This document shows, in pieces, positions 32,291-41,580 of a stretch of 45,840 nt of DNA. The position numbers and the translations under genes are program-made. Below the pieces are notes generated by a model, which saw only the letters and a list, made by a program, of their open reading frames with translations, had not been told where the DNA came from and did not search any database. Origin of the DNA: Candidatus Limosilactobacillus faecipullorum (GTDB lineage Bacteria > Bacillota > Bacilli > Lactobacillales > Lactobacillaceae); assembly GCA_019118465.1 (NCBI GenBank), contig DWYX01000030.1:1-45840 (forward strand). Direction: 5' to 3'. The first letter of the stretch is position 1. Every line of letters starts with the position of its first letter.

Positions 32291-33430
32291 CACTGCGTTT
32301 TCATCCCGATCCATCACCGCACCACACTCATAACAAATATATTCATTATGTTTAGTTTGGTGTAGCTTATTGCCATCAAGACCAACTTTATCTGTGCCAG
32401 TCTTGATAAAGCCACATTGAGAACACCGTTGGGTGCTAGGATAGAATTGATCTGCCAATCGTAATTCTTTACCATACCATTGGCATTTATAAGTTAAAAC
32501 CTGTCTGAAATAACCAAACAACGACCGTTGTAAACCTTTAGACGCAACATGACTCATCTGCATTTGTTTCACCGCTAAATCTTCAATCATGATTTTGTCA
32601 TAAGCGGTAACTAGCTTAGTGGTAAACTTTTGAATAATATCATGCTGAATGTTGGCAACGCGCCGATAATCACGCTGTAACTTGGCTCTCGTCTTAACGT
32701 AATTATTCGATTGAATTGCTTTCTTTCCATTGACAGTGCGCTTTCTAGCTAACTGACGTTGATAATGCCTAATGCGCTTATAGAGCTTCTTTAAATGATC
32801 GGGTAGAGTATTAACCTTACCTTCGGTATAGTTAAAATGACCGACGTTAATATCAACCGCTGTTTTATTGCTCGTTCTATCTTTCTTAGCTATTTCAACT
32901 TCAAAAGGTAGACTAGCCCAGTATTTACCGTTTTCACGGTAAATAGATACTACTTTCAGCTCGCCATCTAAAGTTTTAGCACCTTTAATTCTAATGTCAT
33001 GCCATACTTTAACCCCACGTGGTTTATCTAGACGTAACTTGCCGTTGACAATCTTTGCTCTATCGGTTTTGAAGCCTTGCCTAGGAGCTTTCTTAGATTT
33101 GAAATGCGGTTTACCCCAGTCTGGTTGAGCTTTATCAAAGAAATTTTTCCACGCTTTGCCTAAATCGGAAATCACAAGTTGTAAACATCGAGCCGATAAC
33201 TGATACTGCCAATCGGCTTTATTTGCAACTAATTCATTTCGTACTTTGCGTTCACTAGGACGCAATTTTTTATCATCTAAAATCAAGGAACTATCATACA
33301 TATCATTCCACAACGCCAAGCCTTGATTCCAACAATAGCGACGATAATCACATAGATCATCAAGAACTTTCCTCATGGTTTGATTTGGATAAAGCCTTAC
33401 CTTTTGAACTCGGATCATTTTTTTCACCAT
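32267..33430 (-). CDS. tnpB: TnpB RNA-guided endonuclease
   Basis: TnpB is the ancestor-type RNA-guided nuclease of IS200/IS605 and IS607 elements. The 387-residue protein has the N-terminal helix-turn-helix ('VQKVRLYPNQTMRKVLDDL'), then RuvC: 'TAVDINVG' near 190 (Asp), 'KIMIEDLAVKQM' near 285 (Glu) and 'DRDENAVMNLL' at the end (Asp). The zinc finger is 'RCSQCG...YICYECG' near 335-370 with four Cys. All catalytic positions look intact. The first ATG at 33430 lies 71 bases inside tnpA; a second ATG at 33418 gives the more usual 'MIRVQKVRLYPN' start. Confidence 0.92.
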   Translation of the reverse strand: MVKKMIRVQKVRLYPNQTMRKVLDDLCDYRRYCWNQGLALWNDMYDSSLILDDKKLRPSERKVRNELVANKADWQYQLSARCLQLVISDLGKAWKNFFDKAQPDWGKPHFKSKKAPRQGFKTDRAKIVNGKLRLDKPRGVKVWHDIRIKGAKTLDGELKVVSIYRENGKYWASLPFEVEIAKKDRTSNKTAVDINVGHFNYTEGKVNTLPDHLKKLYKRIRHYQRQLARKRTVNGKKAIQSNNYVKTRAKLQRDYRRVANIQHDIIQKFTTKLVTAYDKIMIEDLAVKQMQMSHVASKGLQRSLFGYFRQVLTYKCQWYGKELRLADQFYPSTQRCSQCGFIKTGTDKVGLDGNKLHQTKHNEYICYECGAVMDRDENAVMNLLALI

Positions 33431-34022
33431 CTTTCAAAGACTTGTCATCTACTAATTTTCGCAAACCATATAGACGACAAGAGAATACATGAATAATACT
33501 TGCTAAATCATCTACTAATTCTTGATTAGGACTTGTATCTGGGTTATTTATAACTACGATTATTGTGCCGTGTTGTTGGCATAGTTGTTCAAACCAGTCA
33601 TATCCGAAACAAACAAAACGATCCTTATAAGTAAGGTAAATTGTCTCAATTTTGTTATCTATTACTTCTTGTAGTAATTGATTCCATTTCTTACGCTTAT
33701 AATTCAATTCACTGCCAATATCGGTTATAACTTCATCAAGAATTACACCTTTGGCATTCGCAAACTGACGAATAAAGGCAATTCGATCTTTCAAGTCGTC
33801 CTTTTGACCGTAGGTGGAAACCCTAGCATAGGCTACCGTTTTACGATCCTGTACATTTTTGGACATCCCAATATATTGTAAGTATTGCTCTTCTGTATAA
33901 TATCTTCGATTGGTGGGAGTGCGATGAGCTTTTAGAATCCCTTTATTATCCCAACGCTGGAGAGTTAACACTGTAGACCCTAATTTTTCAGCCATATCTT
34001 TTGGTTTTAATACTTTAGACAT
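33360..34022 (-). CDS. tnpA: IS607-family serine recombinase TnpA
   Basis: The 220-residue protein has an N-terminal MerR-like HTH ('LKPKDMAEKLGSTVLTLQRWDNKG', 'TNRRYYTEEQY') and a serine-recombinase domain from about residue 60 with the nucleophile in 'YARVSTYGQKDDL'. The downstream 'KDRFVCFGYDWFE' shows Cys (codon 33609-33611, TGT) where the family has Arg: the second Arg of the DRxxR motif is a catalytic residue in serine recombinases. One C-to-T change from CGT would give this. Otherwise the frame is open. It would act with tnpB's element; activity is questionable. Confidence 0.9.
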   Translation of the reverse strand: MSKVLKPKDMAEKLGSTVLTLQRWDNKGILKAHRTPTNRRYYTEEQYLQYIGMSKNVQDRKTVAYARVSTYGQKDDLKDRIAFIRQFANAKGVILDEVITDIGSELNYKRKKWNQLLQEVIDNKIETIYLTYKDRFVCFGYDWFEQLCQQHGTIIVVINNPDTSPNQELVDDLASIIHVFSCRLYGLRKLVDDKSLKDGEKNDPSSKGKALSKSNHEESS

Positions 34023-34282
34023 AATACTCGCCCCACATTCTTCTTTCTACGAATATTACATCACTTTTGATTACGATTGACTATATTTCATTCGACTGTT
34101 AATTACCTCCTCTAAGTTTGCCGTCAACTACCATATCATTTAATGGCAAACTATAAAATAACAATTACTAGGATACGCAAAAACGTCACTGATTGCAAAC
34201 TAAAATCAAACATTTGTGCCCTGCTGGTCAGTTTTCGCAAAGCGTGGTATATTAACAAGGCATCTAAAAAAGGAGTTTGGGA

Positions 34283-34906
34283 ATGCTAATTATTTTAATG
34301 ATTATTATTGCTTACCTACTTGGTTCAATTCCATCCGGACTTTGGATCGGTAAGATTTTTTATCATAAAGATATTACCAAAGAAGGAAGCGGCAATATTG
34401 GAACTACTAATACCTTCCGGGTGTTAGGATTTAAAGCCGGCGTTGTGGTCCTCTTCATGGATATCCTTAAAGGAACGCTCGCTGCTAGCCAACCATATCT
34501 TTTTCACCAAAGCCATGTTAACCCACTTTTAATCGGGTTATTTGCTTCGGTTGGCCACGCCGTTTCAATTTTTGATCACTTCCATGGTGGGAAAGCAGTT
34601 GCAACGAGTGCCGGAATCCTTCTCGCTTATAATCCAGGATTATTTGTGATTGCTGCCTCTACCTTTGTCGGCGTCTTGTTAATCACTTCGATGGCAAGTA
34701 TGGCAAGTATGATTGGGATGACGACCATCTTTGTAATTGCGATTTATATTCAAGATTGGATTTTGGCAACTGTTGCTGGAATCTTAACGGTTGCGGTTTT
34801 CTATTTACACCGGTCAAATATTGTCCGGATTATCCATGGTAAAGAATCGTTGGTCCATTTTGGGTTAGTATATCACCTAACAAAAAAGAAACCGACTAAG
34901 GAATAA
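34283..34906 (+). CDS. plsY: acyl-phosphate glycerol-3-phosphate acyltransferase
   Basis: PlsY makes lysophosphatidic acid from acyl-phosphate and glycerol 3-phosphate, the first step of membrane phospholipid synthesis. The 207-residue integral protein has the motifs 'LLGSIPSGLWIGK' near residue 12, 'GSGNIGTTNTFRVLG' near 36 and 'FHGGKAVATSAG' near 100. Five or so membrane segments are visible. AGGAG precedes the ATG at 34283 by 7 bases; a TTG two codons upstream is less likely. Divergent from parE with the IS607 element between. Confidence 0.95.
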   Translation: MLIILMIIIAYLLGSIPSGLWIGKIFYHKDITKEGSGNIGTTNTFRVLGFKAGVVVLFMDILKGTLAASQPYLFHQSHVNPLLIGLFASVGHAVSIFDHFHGGKAVATSAGILLAYNPGLFVIAASTFVGVLLITSMASMASMIGMTTIFVIAIYIQDWILATVAGILTVAVFYLHRSNIVRIIHGKESLVHFGLVYHLTKKKPTKE

Positions 34907-34949
34907 CTAGTTTCTTCCAATCGTCAGTTTCTGAGCTTATAACATCAAT

Positions 34950-34991
34950 AAAAAGGCTGTGAAGAAATTTGACTTTCTTCACAGCCTTTTT
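34950..34991. terminator. bidirectional terminator between plsY and the epimerase gene
   Basis: AAAAAGGCTGTGAAGAAA (34950-34967) pairs perfectly with TTTCTTCACAGCCTTTTT (34974-34991). Confidence 0.95.
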
Positions 34992-35000
34992 ACGTTTACA

Positions 35001-35855
35001 TTAAAAAACTTCAACTTGATATTGATGGTGACGCTTTAAACCAGGTGCCAATCGCATGATTTCTGCTTTATTTTCTAATTCACCAGTACTCGTTAGAGAA
35101 TCAGCAATCCCCCACCAACTTTCCAAACAAACGAATTTTCCTTGAGCGGGATAAGATGACCAAATTGCCACAAATGGTGCATTCGGTTGGATCAGCTGAA
35201 CTCCATGACCATCAGCTTCTTTTAAGGTCACCGTTACTCCTTGACGTTCAGTCGCCAAGATGATGGCATCATTTTTGAATAAATCACGGTTTAGCTTTAA
35301 TGGTTGGGTAAAATCTTGATTATCCCAATGTACGAGATCGCTAAAAGGTCCATCCAACTTAACCCGACCGTAGTGCTCTGCCGGACTAACTGACAAACTT
35401 GTTTCTTCAAGGTTTGCAATATTAAAACCCGGGTGAGCTCCGAGAGAATACAGTAACGTTTGCTCATCACTCGGATTTTTGACTTGATAGTCAACCGCAA
35501 GGCGCTTTCCTTGAAGTGAATAAGTAACTTCAAGGGCAAAAGCAAATGGGTAATGCTCCCGGGTTACAGGACTATCTTTTAGTTGCAAAGTAACTTTAGT
35601 TTCTGAAGCCTTTACAACCATAAATTCCATATCCCGGGCAAAGCCATGCTGTTTTTGATCAAATTGTTGACCGGAAAAAGTATATTGATTATTTTTTAAT
35701 CGGCCAACAAAGGGAAAGAGAACTGGAGCTTTGCGGTTCCAACTAGCAGGATCAGCCTGCCAAAGATATTCACGTTGACCATCAGAAATACTTTGTAATT
35801 CAGCACCATGTTCAGCAATTTTTACATGTAGTTGATCATTTTGTAATTCAATCAT
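35001..35855 (-). CDS. aldose 1-epimerase family protein (LacX/GalM-like)
   Basis: The 284-residue protein has the galactose-mutarotase fold: 'GAELQSISDGQREYLWQADP' near residue 18, 'APVLFPFVGRL' near 44, 'QHGFARDMEF' near 68 (catalytic His), 'LLYSLGAHPGFN' near 138 (second His) and 'VCLESWWGIADS' near 240 (catalytic Glu). It is the LacX-type subfamily, shorter than GalM. It interconverts sugar anomers; the sugar is unknown. It follows topA by 15 bases and may share its transcript. Confidence 0.9.
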   Translation of the reverse strand: MIELQNDQLHVKIAEHGAELQSISDGQREYLWQADPASWNRKAPVLFPFVGRLKNNQYTFSGQQFDQKQHGFARDMEFMVVKASETKVTLQLKDSPVTREHYPFAFALEVTYSLQGKRLAVDYQVKNPSDEQTLLYSLGAHPGFNIANLEETSLSVSPAEHYGRVKLDGPFSDLVHWDNQDFTQPLKLNRDLFKNDAIILATERQGVTVTLKEADGHGVQLIQPNAPFVAIWSSYPAQGKFVCLESWWGIADSLTSTGELENKAEIMRLAPGLKRHHQYQVEVF

Positions 35856-35870
35856 CTTTTCACTTCCGTT

Positions 35871-37991
35871 CTACTTTTGGACTGGTTCTTCATAGTCACC
35901 GTTTGAACAAACAATTTGTTTGCCACCTTTTACCTTCTTTTCGACTAAGAAATGACCATCTTTTGGACAATCACGGCCAACAGGCTTATCCCATGAAACA
36001 AAGTCACACTCTGGATAACGAGAGCAACCATAGAAAACCCGGTTCTTCTTTGATTTCCGTTCAACCACCGTTCCTTGGTGGCAAATCGGACAGGTAATCC
36101 CTATATCCTTAACAATCGTTTGAGTATTTCGGCAATCAGGAAAACGTGAGCAAGCATAGAATTTACCATACCGACTCATCTTAACGACCATTGGGGCCCC
36201 GCAGATGTCACAGTTAATTCCGGCCAGTTGATCCTTCATTTCAATTTTTGCAACCTGCTCTTCAGCCGTTTTAACTTCTTTTTCGAATGGCCGGAAAAAG
36301 TCATCAACCACTTTGACCCATTGTTTCTTTCCTTCTTCGATTTGGTCAAGATCGCCTTCAACTTCAGCAGTAAACTTGACGTTTACGATTTCTGGGAATT
36401 GATCAACAATAATCCGGTTAACAATTTCCCCTAATTCAGTTGGTTCAAAGTGGCGGGCTTCCAAGCGAACATAATACCGACGTTGAATTGTATCCAGCGT
36501 CGGCGCATACGTTGACGGTCGCCCAACCCCATTTTCTTCCAAGGTTTTGACTAAGGCTGCTTCAGTGTACCGCGCCGGCGGTTGGGTGAAGTGTTGAGCT
36601 GGATTATCACCAACCAATTGAACTGCATCCCCAACGGCCAATTCTGGCAATAAGTTATCCTTTTCTTGCCCCCGCTTATAAACTTTGGTAAACCCAGGGA
36701 ACTTAACTTTTGAACCATTTGCCCGGAAATTAACCCCATTTTGGGTCAAGGTTGCGGCCACCGTGTCAATCACTTGCGGTGTCATTTGACTAGCAACAAA
36801 CCGACTCCAGATCAAGTTATAAAGCTTGTACTGATCATTCGTCAGGTATTTTTTCAGCTTTGCCGGTGTCCGAAAGACTGAAGTTGGCCGGATCGCTTCG
36901 TGCGCATCCTGGGCTCCTTCTTGAAGTTTTCCTTTGACGGGCTTTGTTGCCGCATAATTTGCCCCATATTCGTCGTGAATGAATTGTGAGGCCTCATGCT
37001 TAGCAATTGCAGCAATCCGGGTCGAGTCAGTCCGCATATAGGTAATTAAACCAACGGCGGCTCCTTCGCCAATGTTAATTCCTTCATATAACTGTTGAGC
37101 TGCCATCATGGTCTTCCGAGTCCGGAAGTTTAACCGCCGGTTGGCGTCCTGTTGCATCGTTGAAGTCGTAAATGGTGGTTGGGGTTGGCGTTTTCGCTCC
37201 TTCTTTGTTACATCAGCAACTTCAAACGGTTGTTTACGATTAATTAAAGCTAAAACTTTCTTTACAGCGGCTTGGTTAGAAAGTTTTTCTTTCTTCCCAT
37301 TCAAGCCATAGAAAGCAGCTTCAAATTCGTCCTTTCCCTTTCGAAAGGTCCCGTCAATTGTCCAGTACTCTTCTGGCTTAAAGTTACGAATTTCTTCTTC
37401 GCGTTTAATAATTAGGTTAAGGGCAACTGATTGTACCCGACCAGCTGAGAGCCCCTTCTTAACCTTTTTCCAGAGAATTGGCGAAATTGAGTAACCAACT
37501 AAACGGTCTAACACCCGCCGCGCTTGCTGAGCATCAACTAAGTCCATATTAATGGTCCGCGGTTCCTTAAAGGCTTCCTTGACTGCGTCCTTTGTAATTT
37601 CGTGGAAAGTAACCCGGTTCTTTTCGGCTGGATCCATCTTTAAAAGGTTCGCAACATGCCAAGCAATTGCTTCCCCTTCCCGGTCCGGGTCAGATGCCAA
37701 ATAAACAGCTTTGGCTTGTTTGGCATCCTTCCGTAATTCTTTAATCACGTCACCTTTCCCGCGAATTGAAATGTAGTCCGGTTGATAATTATTTTCAACA
37801 TCAACCCCCATCCGACTTTTCGGAAGGTCACGAACATGACCAAGACTAGCCACCACTTTATAAGTGCGCCCAAGATACTTGCCGATTGTTTTCGCTTTTG
37901 AAGGCGATTCCACAATCACAAGCTTCTTTTTATTAGTCGTTGTTCGTTTTCTAGTATTTTTCTTTTTAGTTGTTGTCGTTTTAGTTGCCAA
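35871..37991 (-). CDS. topA: DNA topoisomerase I
   Basis: TopA relaxes negative supercoils. The chosen start is TTG at 37991, 8 bases after AGGAG and giving a '[11 protein letters not shown]' start; the ATG at 38009 has GGAG too far away. About 706 residues. After a Lys/Thr-rich tail come the TOPRIM '[19 protein letters not shown]' near 24 and '[16 protein letters not shown]' near 100, the active Tyr in '[13 protein letters not shown]' near 300, and three C-terminal zinc ribbons (CDIC-CSRFPDC, CPIC-CSRYPEC, and a third with C-CSN near the end). All catalytic motifs are intact. Confidence 0.95.
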   Translation of the reverse strand: MATKTTTTKKKNTRKRTTTNKKKLVIVESPSKAKTIGKYLGRTYKVVASLGHVRDLPKSRMGVDVENNYQPDYISIRGKGDVIKELRKDAKQAKAVYLASDPDREGEAIAWHVANLLKMDPAEKNRVTFHEITKDAVKEAFKEPRTINMDLVDAQQARRVLDRLVGYSISPILWKKVKKGLSAGRVQSVALNLIIKREEEIRNFKPEEYWTIDGTFRKGKDEFEAAFYGLNGKKEKLSNQAAVKKVLALINRKQPFEVADVTKKERKRQPQPPFTTSTMQQDANRRLNFRTRKTMMAAQQLYEGINIGEGAAVGLITYMRTDSTRIAAIAKHEASQFIHDEYGANYAATKPVKGKLQEGAQDAHEAIRPTSVFRTPAKLKKYLTNDQYKLYNLIWSRFVASQMTPQVIDTVAATLTQNGVNFRANGSKVKFPGFTKVYKRGQEKDNLLPELAVGDAVQLVGDNPAQHFTQPPARYTEAALVKTLEENGVGRPSTYAPTLDTIQRRYYVRLEARHFEPTELGEIVNRIIVDQFPEIVNVKFTAEVEGDLDQIEEGKKQWVKVVDDFFRPFEKEVKTAEEQVAKIEMKDQLAGINCDICGAPMVVKMSRYGKFYACSRFPDCRNTQTIVKDIGITCPICHQGTVVERKSKKNRVFYGCSRYPECDFVSWDKPVGRDCPKDGHFLVEKKVKGGKQIVCSNGDYEEPVQK

Positions 37992-38109
37992 ATCATCGGC
38001 TCCTATCATTATTATTTGCTGTTTAACTTCTCCAATTATTATTAAAGCAAGAAGTTAAAAGTGTCAAGAGCGATGTTTTTACAGCAACCAGTTTCTAAAA
38101 GGAAAATCC

Positions 38110-38982
38110 CTATTTTTCAGCGATTGGTGTGGCTAATTCTTCTAAGATATCGTTGCTTGATAATGCTGACCGGGCACCAGCAGCAATTAATTGATTACAA
38201 CCAGCTGAATATGACATTGTAACTAATCCTGGAACCGCCAAAACATTCCGATTTTCTTGCAAGGCAAGATTAGCGGTAATCAAGCTACCGCTCTTTTCTT
38301 TTGCCATCAAAACCAAGCAAGCTGTACAGAGGCCAGCAATGATTCGGTTTCTTTCTGGGAAATGGTAAGGAAGGGGGGCGCTACCAAGAGGATATTCCGT
38401 AATGAGGACCCCTTTTTCGGCAACTAAGCGTTGTAGTTTCTGGTTCTCCGCTGGGTAAACCTTATCCAAGCCCGTTCCGATCACCCCAATTGGCTTTCCA
38501 TTATTTTCCAAGGTAAATTGATGAGCAATCGTGTCCATCCCCTTAGCTAAACCACTAACGATCGGGTAACCTTGGTTGACAATCTCTGGAAGTAATAAAT
38601 CGGATGCCATCCGACCATACTGAATTTGCTTCCGGGCCCCAACGACTGCTAAGCTCCGTTTCTTCAACAAGTTAATATCACCTTGGTAATATAAAACCAA
38701 CGGTGGATGCGCAATCTCTTTTAACTGCTCTGGGTATTCATCATCAAGAAGACAGATACTTGGTACTTTTGCGTTTACAGCCAACTGTTGATCCAATTCG
38801 TTTCCGTAGAAATTAGCAATTAAGTCTGCTGTATGGTCCATATTAAGGCCAACTTCACTTGCTAAAACAGCTAAGTCATCATAGCGTTGACTATCTTGAG
38901 CCGCTGTCCAGATTGCTCCCTTAGTAACCAGACCAATGCCCCGAACTAAACTTAATCGATATAAAAATTCACGTGCTTCCAT
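38110..38982 (-). CDS. dprA: DNA-processing protein DprA
   Basis: DprA loads RecA on incoming single-stranded DNA in transformation. The 290-residue protein has the Rossmann core: 'SLAVVGARKQIQYGRMASDLL' near 110, 'IVSGLAKGMDTIAHQF' near 140, 'GTGLDKVYPAENQKLQ' near 170 and 'FPERNRIIAGLC' near 208. Family motifs GxRxxxxYG, SGxAxGxD and GxGxxxxYP are met. AGGAGG precedes the start. Single gene between topA and rnhB. Confidence 0.95.
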   Translation of the reverse strand: MEAREFLYRLSLVRGIGLVTKGAIWTAAQDSQRYDDLAVLASEVGLNMDHTADLIANFYGNELDQQLAVNAKVPSICLLDDEYPEQLKEIAHPPLVLYYQGDINLLKKRSLAVVGARKQIQYGRMASDLLLPEIVNQGYPIVSGLAKGMDTIAHQFTLENNGKPIGVIGTGLDKVYPAENQKLQRLVAEKGVLITEYPLGSAPLPYHFPERNRIIAGLCTACLVLMAKEKSGSLITANLALQENRNVLAVPGLVTMSYSAGCNQLIAAGARSALSSNDILEELATPIAEK

Positions 38983-39074
38983 TAATTTTTTCCTCCTAAT
39001 TTTTGCCTTCTAAATATATATACGTAAAAATTCGCTTAAAATTAGTGGCACGCTTAAATTTTTGGGGGCTTTTT

Positions 39075-39131
39075 TAAAGCAAAAATGCCTAAACCGCGAC
39101 ATAACAACGTTTTCGGACGGTCTAGACATTT
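39075..39131 (-). terminator. terminator of the rbgA-rnhB operon
   Basis: AAATGCCTAAACCG (39083-39096) pairs with CGGTCTAGACATTT (39118-39131) with GU pairs; on the minus strand TTTTTGC follows. Confidence 0.8.
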
Positions 39132-39134
39132 GAA

Positions 39135-39905
39135 CTATTTTTGATATTTTGGGACTGGGTTAAAAGTTAAGCGGTGAATTGCACATGGCCCTTGTTCTTT
39201 CAAACCAGCTAAATGTTTTGCTGTTCCATATCCCATATTTTCTTCAAAACCATATCCAGGATAGAGCTGAGCATATTCCGCCATAAGGTGATCCCGGTAT
39301 TCTTTGGCTACAATACTTGCAGCCGCAACACTAATACTTTTTTGGTCCCCTTTAATAAGGGTAGTCTGCGGAATCGGAATTGACAGGGGAACCGCATCGA
39401 CAATCAAATGAGTTGGTTGATGGACCATCGTCGCTACCGCTCGAATCATTGCTTCCTGGGTGGCTCGGTAAATGTTAACCTCATCAATGCGGTGAGCCGA
39501 ATTAACTGCAACGCTAACTTCGAGCGCCTCATCAACGATATGCAAATACAACTCTTCCCTTTCTTTTCGAGTCAGTTGCTTAGAATCGGTCACCCCGATT
39601 AAATCAAAATCCGGTTTTAGAATCACCGCGCAAGTTACCACGGGGCCTGCCAGTGGTCCCCGGCCAACCTCATCAATTCCGGCCACATATTGATGACCAG
39701 CCTGCCACAAGGCCCGTTCAAAACGGAAACGTTTCCCAAAGGCTTGTTTGGCCTCAGCTAAACGAACCAGTTGTTTCTCCCTTTGTTTAATGGCACTTTG
39801 GACCCCCTTCCGCGGATCGCTTCTCAACCCAATCACATATGGATCAGCCATTGAAGTAATCGTCTTTAATTCCGCCTTAATTTCAGCAATCGACTGCTTA
39901 CTCAT
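39135..39905 (-). CDS. rnhB: ribonuclease HII
   Basis: RnhB removes ribonucleotides from DNA. The 256-residue protein has 'YVAGIDEVGRGPLAGPVVTCAVIL' near 68 (catalytic Asp-Glu of DEVGRG), 'GVTDSKQLTRKERE' near 100 (Asp), 'LIVDAVPLSIP' near 160 (Asp) and 'SVAAASIVAKEYRDHLM'. The start at 39905 follows GGAGGGG and overlaps the end of rbgA by 8 bases. All four acidic residues are present. An N-terminal extension of about 60 residues is usual in Firmicutes. Confidence 0.97.
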   Translation of the reverse strand: MSKQSIAEIKAELKTITSMADPYVIGLRSDPRKGVQSAIKQREKQLVRLAEAKQAFGKRFRFERALWQAGHQYVAGIDEVGRGPLAGPVVTCAVILKPDFDLIGVTDSKQLTRKEREELYLHIVDEALEVSVAVNSAHRIDEVNIYRATQEAMIRAVATMVHQPTHLIVDAVPLSIPIPQTTLIKGDQKSISVAAASIVAKEYRDHLMAEYAQLYPGYGFEENMGYGTAKHLAGLKEQGPCAIHRLTFNPVPKYQK

Positions 39906-40764
39906 TGATCCCCTCCGCATTTAAATCGGCTGGTTTCTCAAGAGAAATCAAGCCTAATTTACCTTTCCGAAGATCGAAAATTAACCGTTCACTCGCCCGG
40001 TCATAATCATCCCGGAAGCCAAGTTTTTGGGTGATAATAAGTAATAATTCTGGATTCGGTTGGGCTAAGTCATCATCTGAGAGCCGATAGCGATTTTTTA
40101 TTTCCAGTGGCCGAGCTTTTTTAAGATACGCTAAGGCAAAAAGCGCAACATCGTCCTTTGGATAGAGACTATCCTTGATTGCTCCGGAAAGCGCGAGCAT
40201 CGTGCCTTGCTTTTGACTTGCAAATTTTGGCCACAAAACACCTGGCGTATCTAGGAGTTCCAATTCTGATGAAGAGCGTAACCATTGTTGACCAGTTGTT
40301 ACCCCGGGACGGTTACCAGTCTGAGCCACATTTCTCTTAACTAAATGATTAAGCAGGGTTGATTTCCCTACATTGGGAACCCCAACACACATTGCTCGGA
40401 TCGCCCGCTTTTTCATCCCCTTATCCGCTTCTGCCGCCAATTGACCTTGCAAAATTTCTTTTGCCGCATTCGTGACCTTCTTGGCAACTTGACGTTCACG
40501 AGAATCAAGCGCTAAGACAACTTGCCCTCGCTTGGCAAAAAAGTTTTGCCATTGGGCCACTACTTTAGGGTCAGCCAAATCCGTCTTGGTCATAATTAGC
40601 AAACGTGGTTTATCTCCAGCCAAGCGATGAACTTCTGGATTTTGGGATGAATAAGGTACTCGAGCATCAACCAATTCAAAGACAATATCAACTAAAGGCA
40701 ATTGCTCCTTAATTTGACGTAAGGCTTTTGCCATGTGACCAGGAAACCATTGAATAACAGCCAT
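39898..40764 (-). CDS. rbgA: ribosome biogenesis GTPase A
   Basis: RbgA (YlqF) helps late 50S assembly. The 288-residue protein has the circularly permuted GTPase order G4-G5-G1-G2-G3: 'LIMTKTDLAD' near 58, 'GVPNVGKSTLLNHLVKR' near 127, 'GNRPGVTTGQQW' near 152 and 'ELLDTPGVLWP' near 170. The N-terminal 'QWFPGHMAKALR' is a hallmark. AGGAGG precedes the ATG. Operon neighbours are yozE upstream and rnhB downstream, the usual Firmicute order. Confidence 0.97.
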   Translation of the reverse strand: MAVIQWFPGHMAKALRQIKEQLPLVDIVFELVDARVPYSSQNPEVHRLAGDKPRLLIMTKTDLADPKVVAQWQNFFAKRGQVVLALDSRERQVAKKVTNAAKEILQGQLAAEADKGMKKRAIRAMCVGVPNVGKSTLLNHLVKRNVAQTGNRPGVTTGQQWLRSSSELELLDTPGVLWPKFASQKQGTMLALSGAIKDSLYPKDDVALFALAYLKKARPLEIKNRYRLSDDDLAQPNPELLLIITQKLGFRDDYDRASERLIFDLRKGKLGLISLEKPADLNAEGINE

Positions 40765-40774
40765 TTCAAACCTC

Positions 40775-40999
40775 CTAATTCATTTTTTCAAGATAACGTT
40801 GCCAAGCAGTATCAAAAATCGTCATCGTTGGCAAGTAATCAGCATTTTCTTCTAGGTAGTGGGAAATTTCATCGAAATCTTGAGATTGTTTTGGAAAAGC
40901 TGAGTCAAAAAAAGCATTGTTAGCGAATTGCTCAACTTCATCCGCCCCTGACGGATTACGCTGAGTCATTAAAAAATGATAAAAACTTTCGCGATACAT
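40775..40999 (-). CDS. yozE: YozE family protein (UPF0346)
   Basis: A 74-residue protein with a SAM-like helical fold. Family features are '[12 protein letters not shown]' at the start, '[24 protein letters not shown]' and '[10 protein letters not shown]' at the end. Function unknown in B. subtilis as well. Its ATG overlaps the ypmS stop by one base (TAATG). Intact. Confidence 0.93.
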   Translation of the reverse strand: MYRESFYHFLMTQRNPSGADEVEQFANNAFFDSAFPKQSQDFDEISHYLEENADYLPTMTIFDTAWQRYLEKMN

Positions 41000-41577
41000 T
41001 AATTTTCCCCTTTTGGAATTGTAATCCGGAAAACAAATTTTCCTTCTTGCATCTTAAGTTGTTGAGCCGCGTACCGCACACTTTGGTGACGGCTATAACG
41101 GTTCAAATCAAGTAAAATCGTTTGCTTCCTTTGGTTAATTGCAACCCATTTTGGTAAATCATAATTCTTTTTAACATAGGCCAGGACAAACTTCAGCGGT
41201 AAATTTAAGCGGCCGACAGTTAATCCCTTTGCTTTTAGCAAAATATTCCCGGCCGCGGTTTTTTCGGGCACAAAATTCATCGCAAATTGTACCTTTGCCC
41301 CGAGAACTTTGGTTGTTCCAATTACCGTGGCGTACTTTGGTCCCACCACAAAGCGATACTTAATCTGACTATTTTTCAAAAATCGGTTTAGGTAATTGGC
41401 CGAAAGCGCATTTACTTGATCGCGGTTCATTGTAATGTCTAAAGTCGGATCTTTAGTTACTGGAGCTTTCATCTCCGTTGGGATAGTCGTTGGTGCGATT
41501 GCTTTCACATAAAGGCTACCTAAACTAACGCCAATTACAGCTAATAGTACAAAAAAAGCTACTTTCCACTTATTCAT
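40999..41577 (-). CDS. ypmS: YpmS family protein (DUF2140)
   Basis: The 192-residue protein has a single N-terminal membrane anchor (about 5-24) and an extracellular domain with '[18 protein letters not shown]' near 50 and '[19 protein letters not shown]' near 125. The function is unknown. Neighbours match Bacillus-type order: GDSL lipoprotein gene upstream (3 bases), yozE downstream (1-base overlap), suggesting a cell-envelope operon. Confidence 0.9.
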   Translation of the reverse strand: MNKWKVAFFVLLAVIGVSLGSLYVKAIAPTTIPTEMKAPVTKDPTLDITMNRDQVNALSANYLNRFLKNSQIKYRFVVGPKYATVIGTTKVLGAKVQFAMNFVPEKTAAGNILLKAKGLTVGRLNLPLKFVLAYVKKNYDLPKWVAINQRKQTILLDLNRYSRHQSVRYAAQQLKMQEGKFVFRITIPKGEN

Positions 41578-41580
41578 TAA

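Larger units (their letters stand above)
32175..34128 (-). mobile_element. IS607-family insertion sequence (tnpA-tnpB)
   Basis: A serine recombinase gene and a tnpB overlap by 71 bases between parE and plsY. Both ends carry the octamer CCGTCAAC in the same orientation (32175-32182 and 34121-34128), a candidate shared junction sequence; IS607 elements lack inverted repeats and target-site duplication beyond a short core. That gives an element of about 1.95 kb, in the usual range. Boundaries are inferred from the octamer only. Relatives have plsY and parE adjacent and divergent, so the element probably disrupts that intergenic promoter region. Confidence 0.7.

Noticed and set aside
32267-33430. 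TnpB as part of a CRISPR/Cas12 system
   Set aside because: No repeat array; the tnpA partner and size identify an IS607 element.
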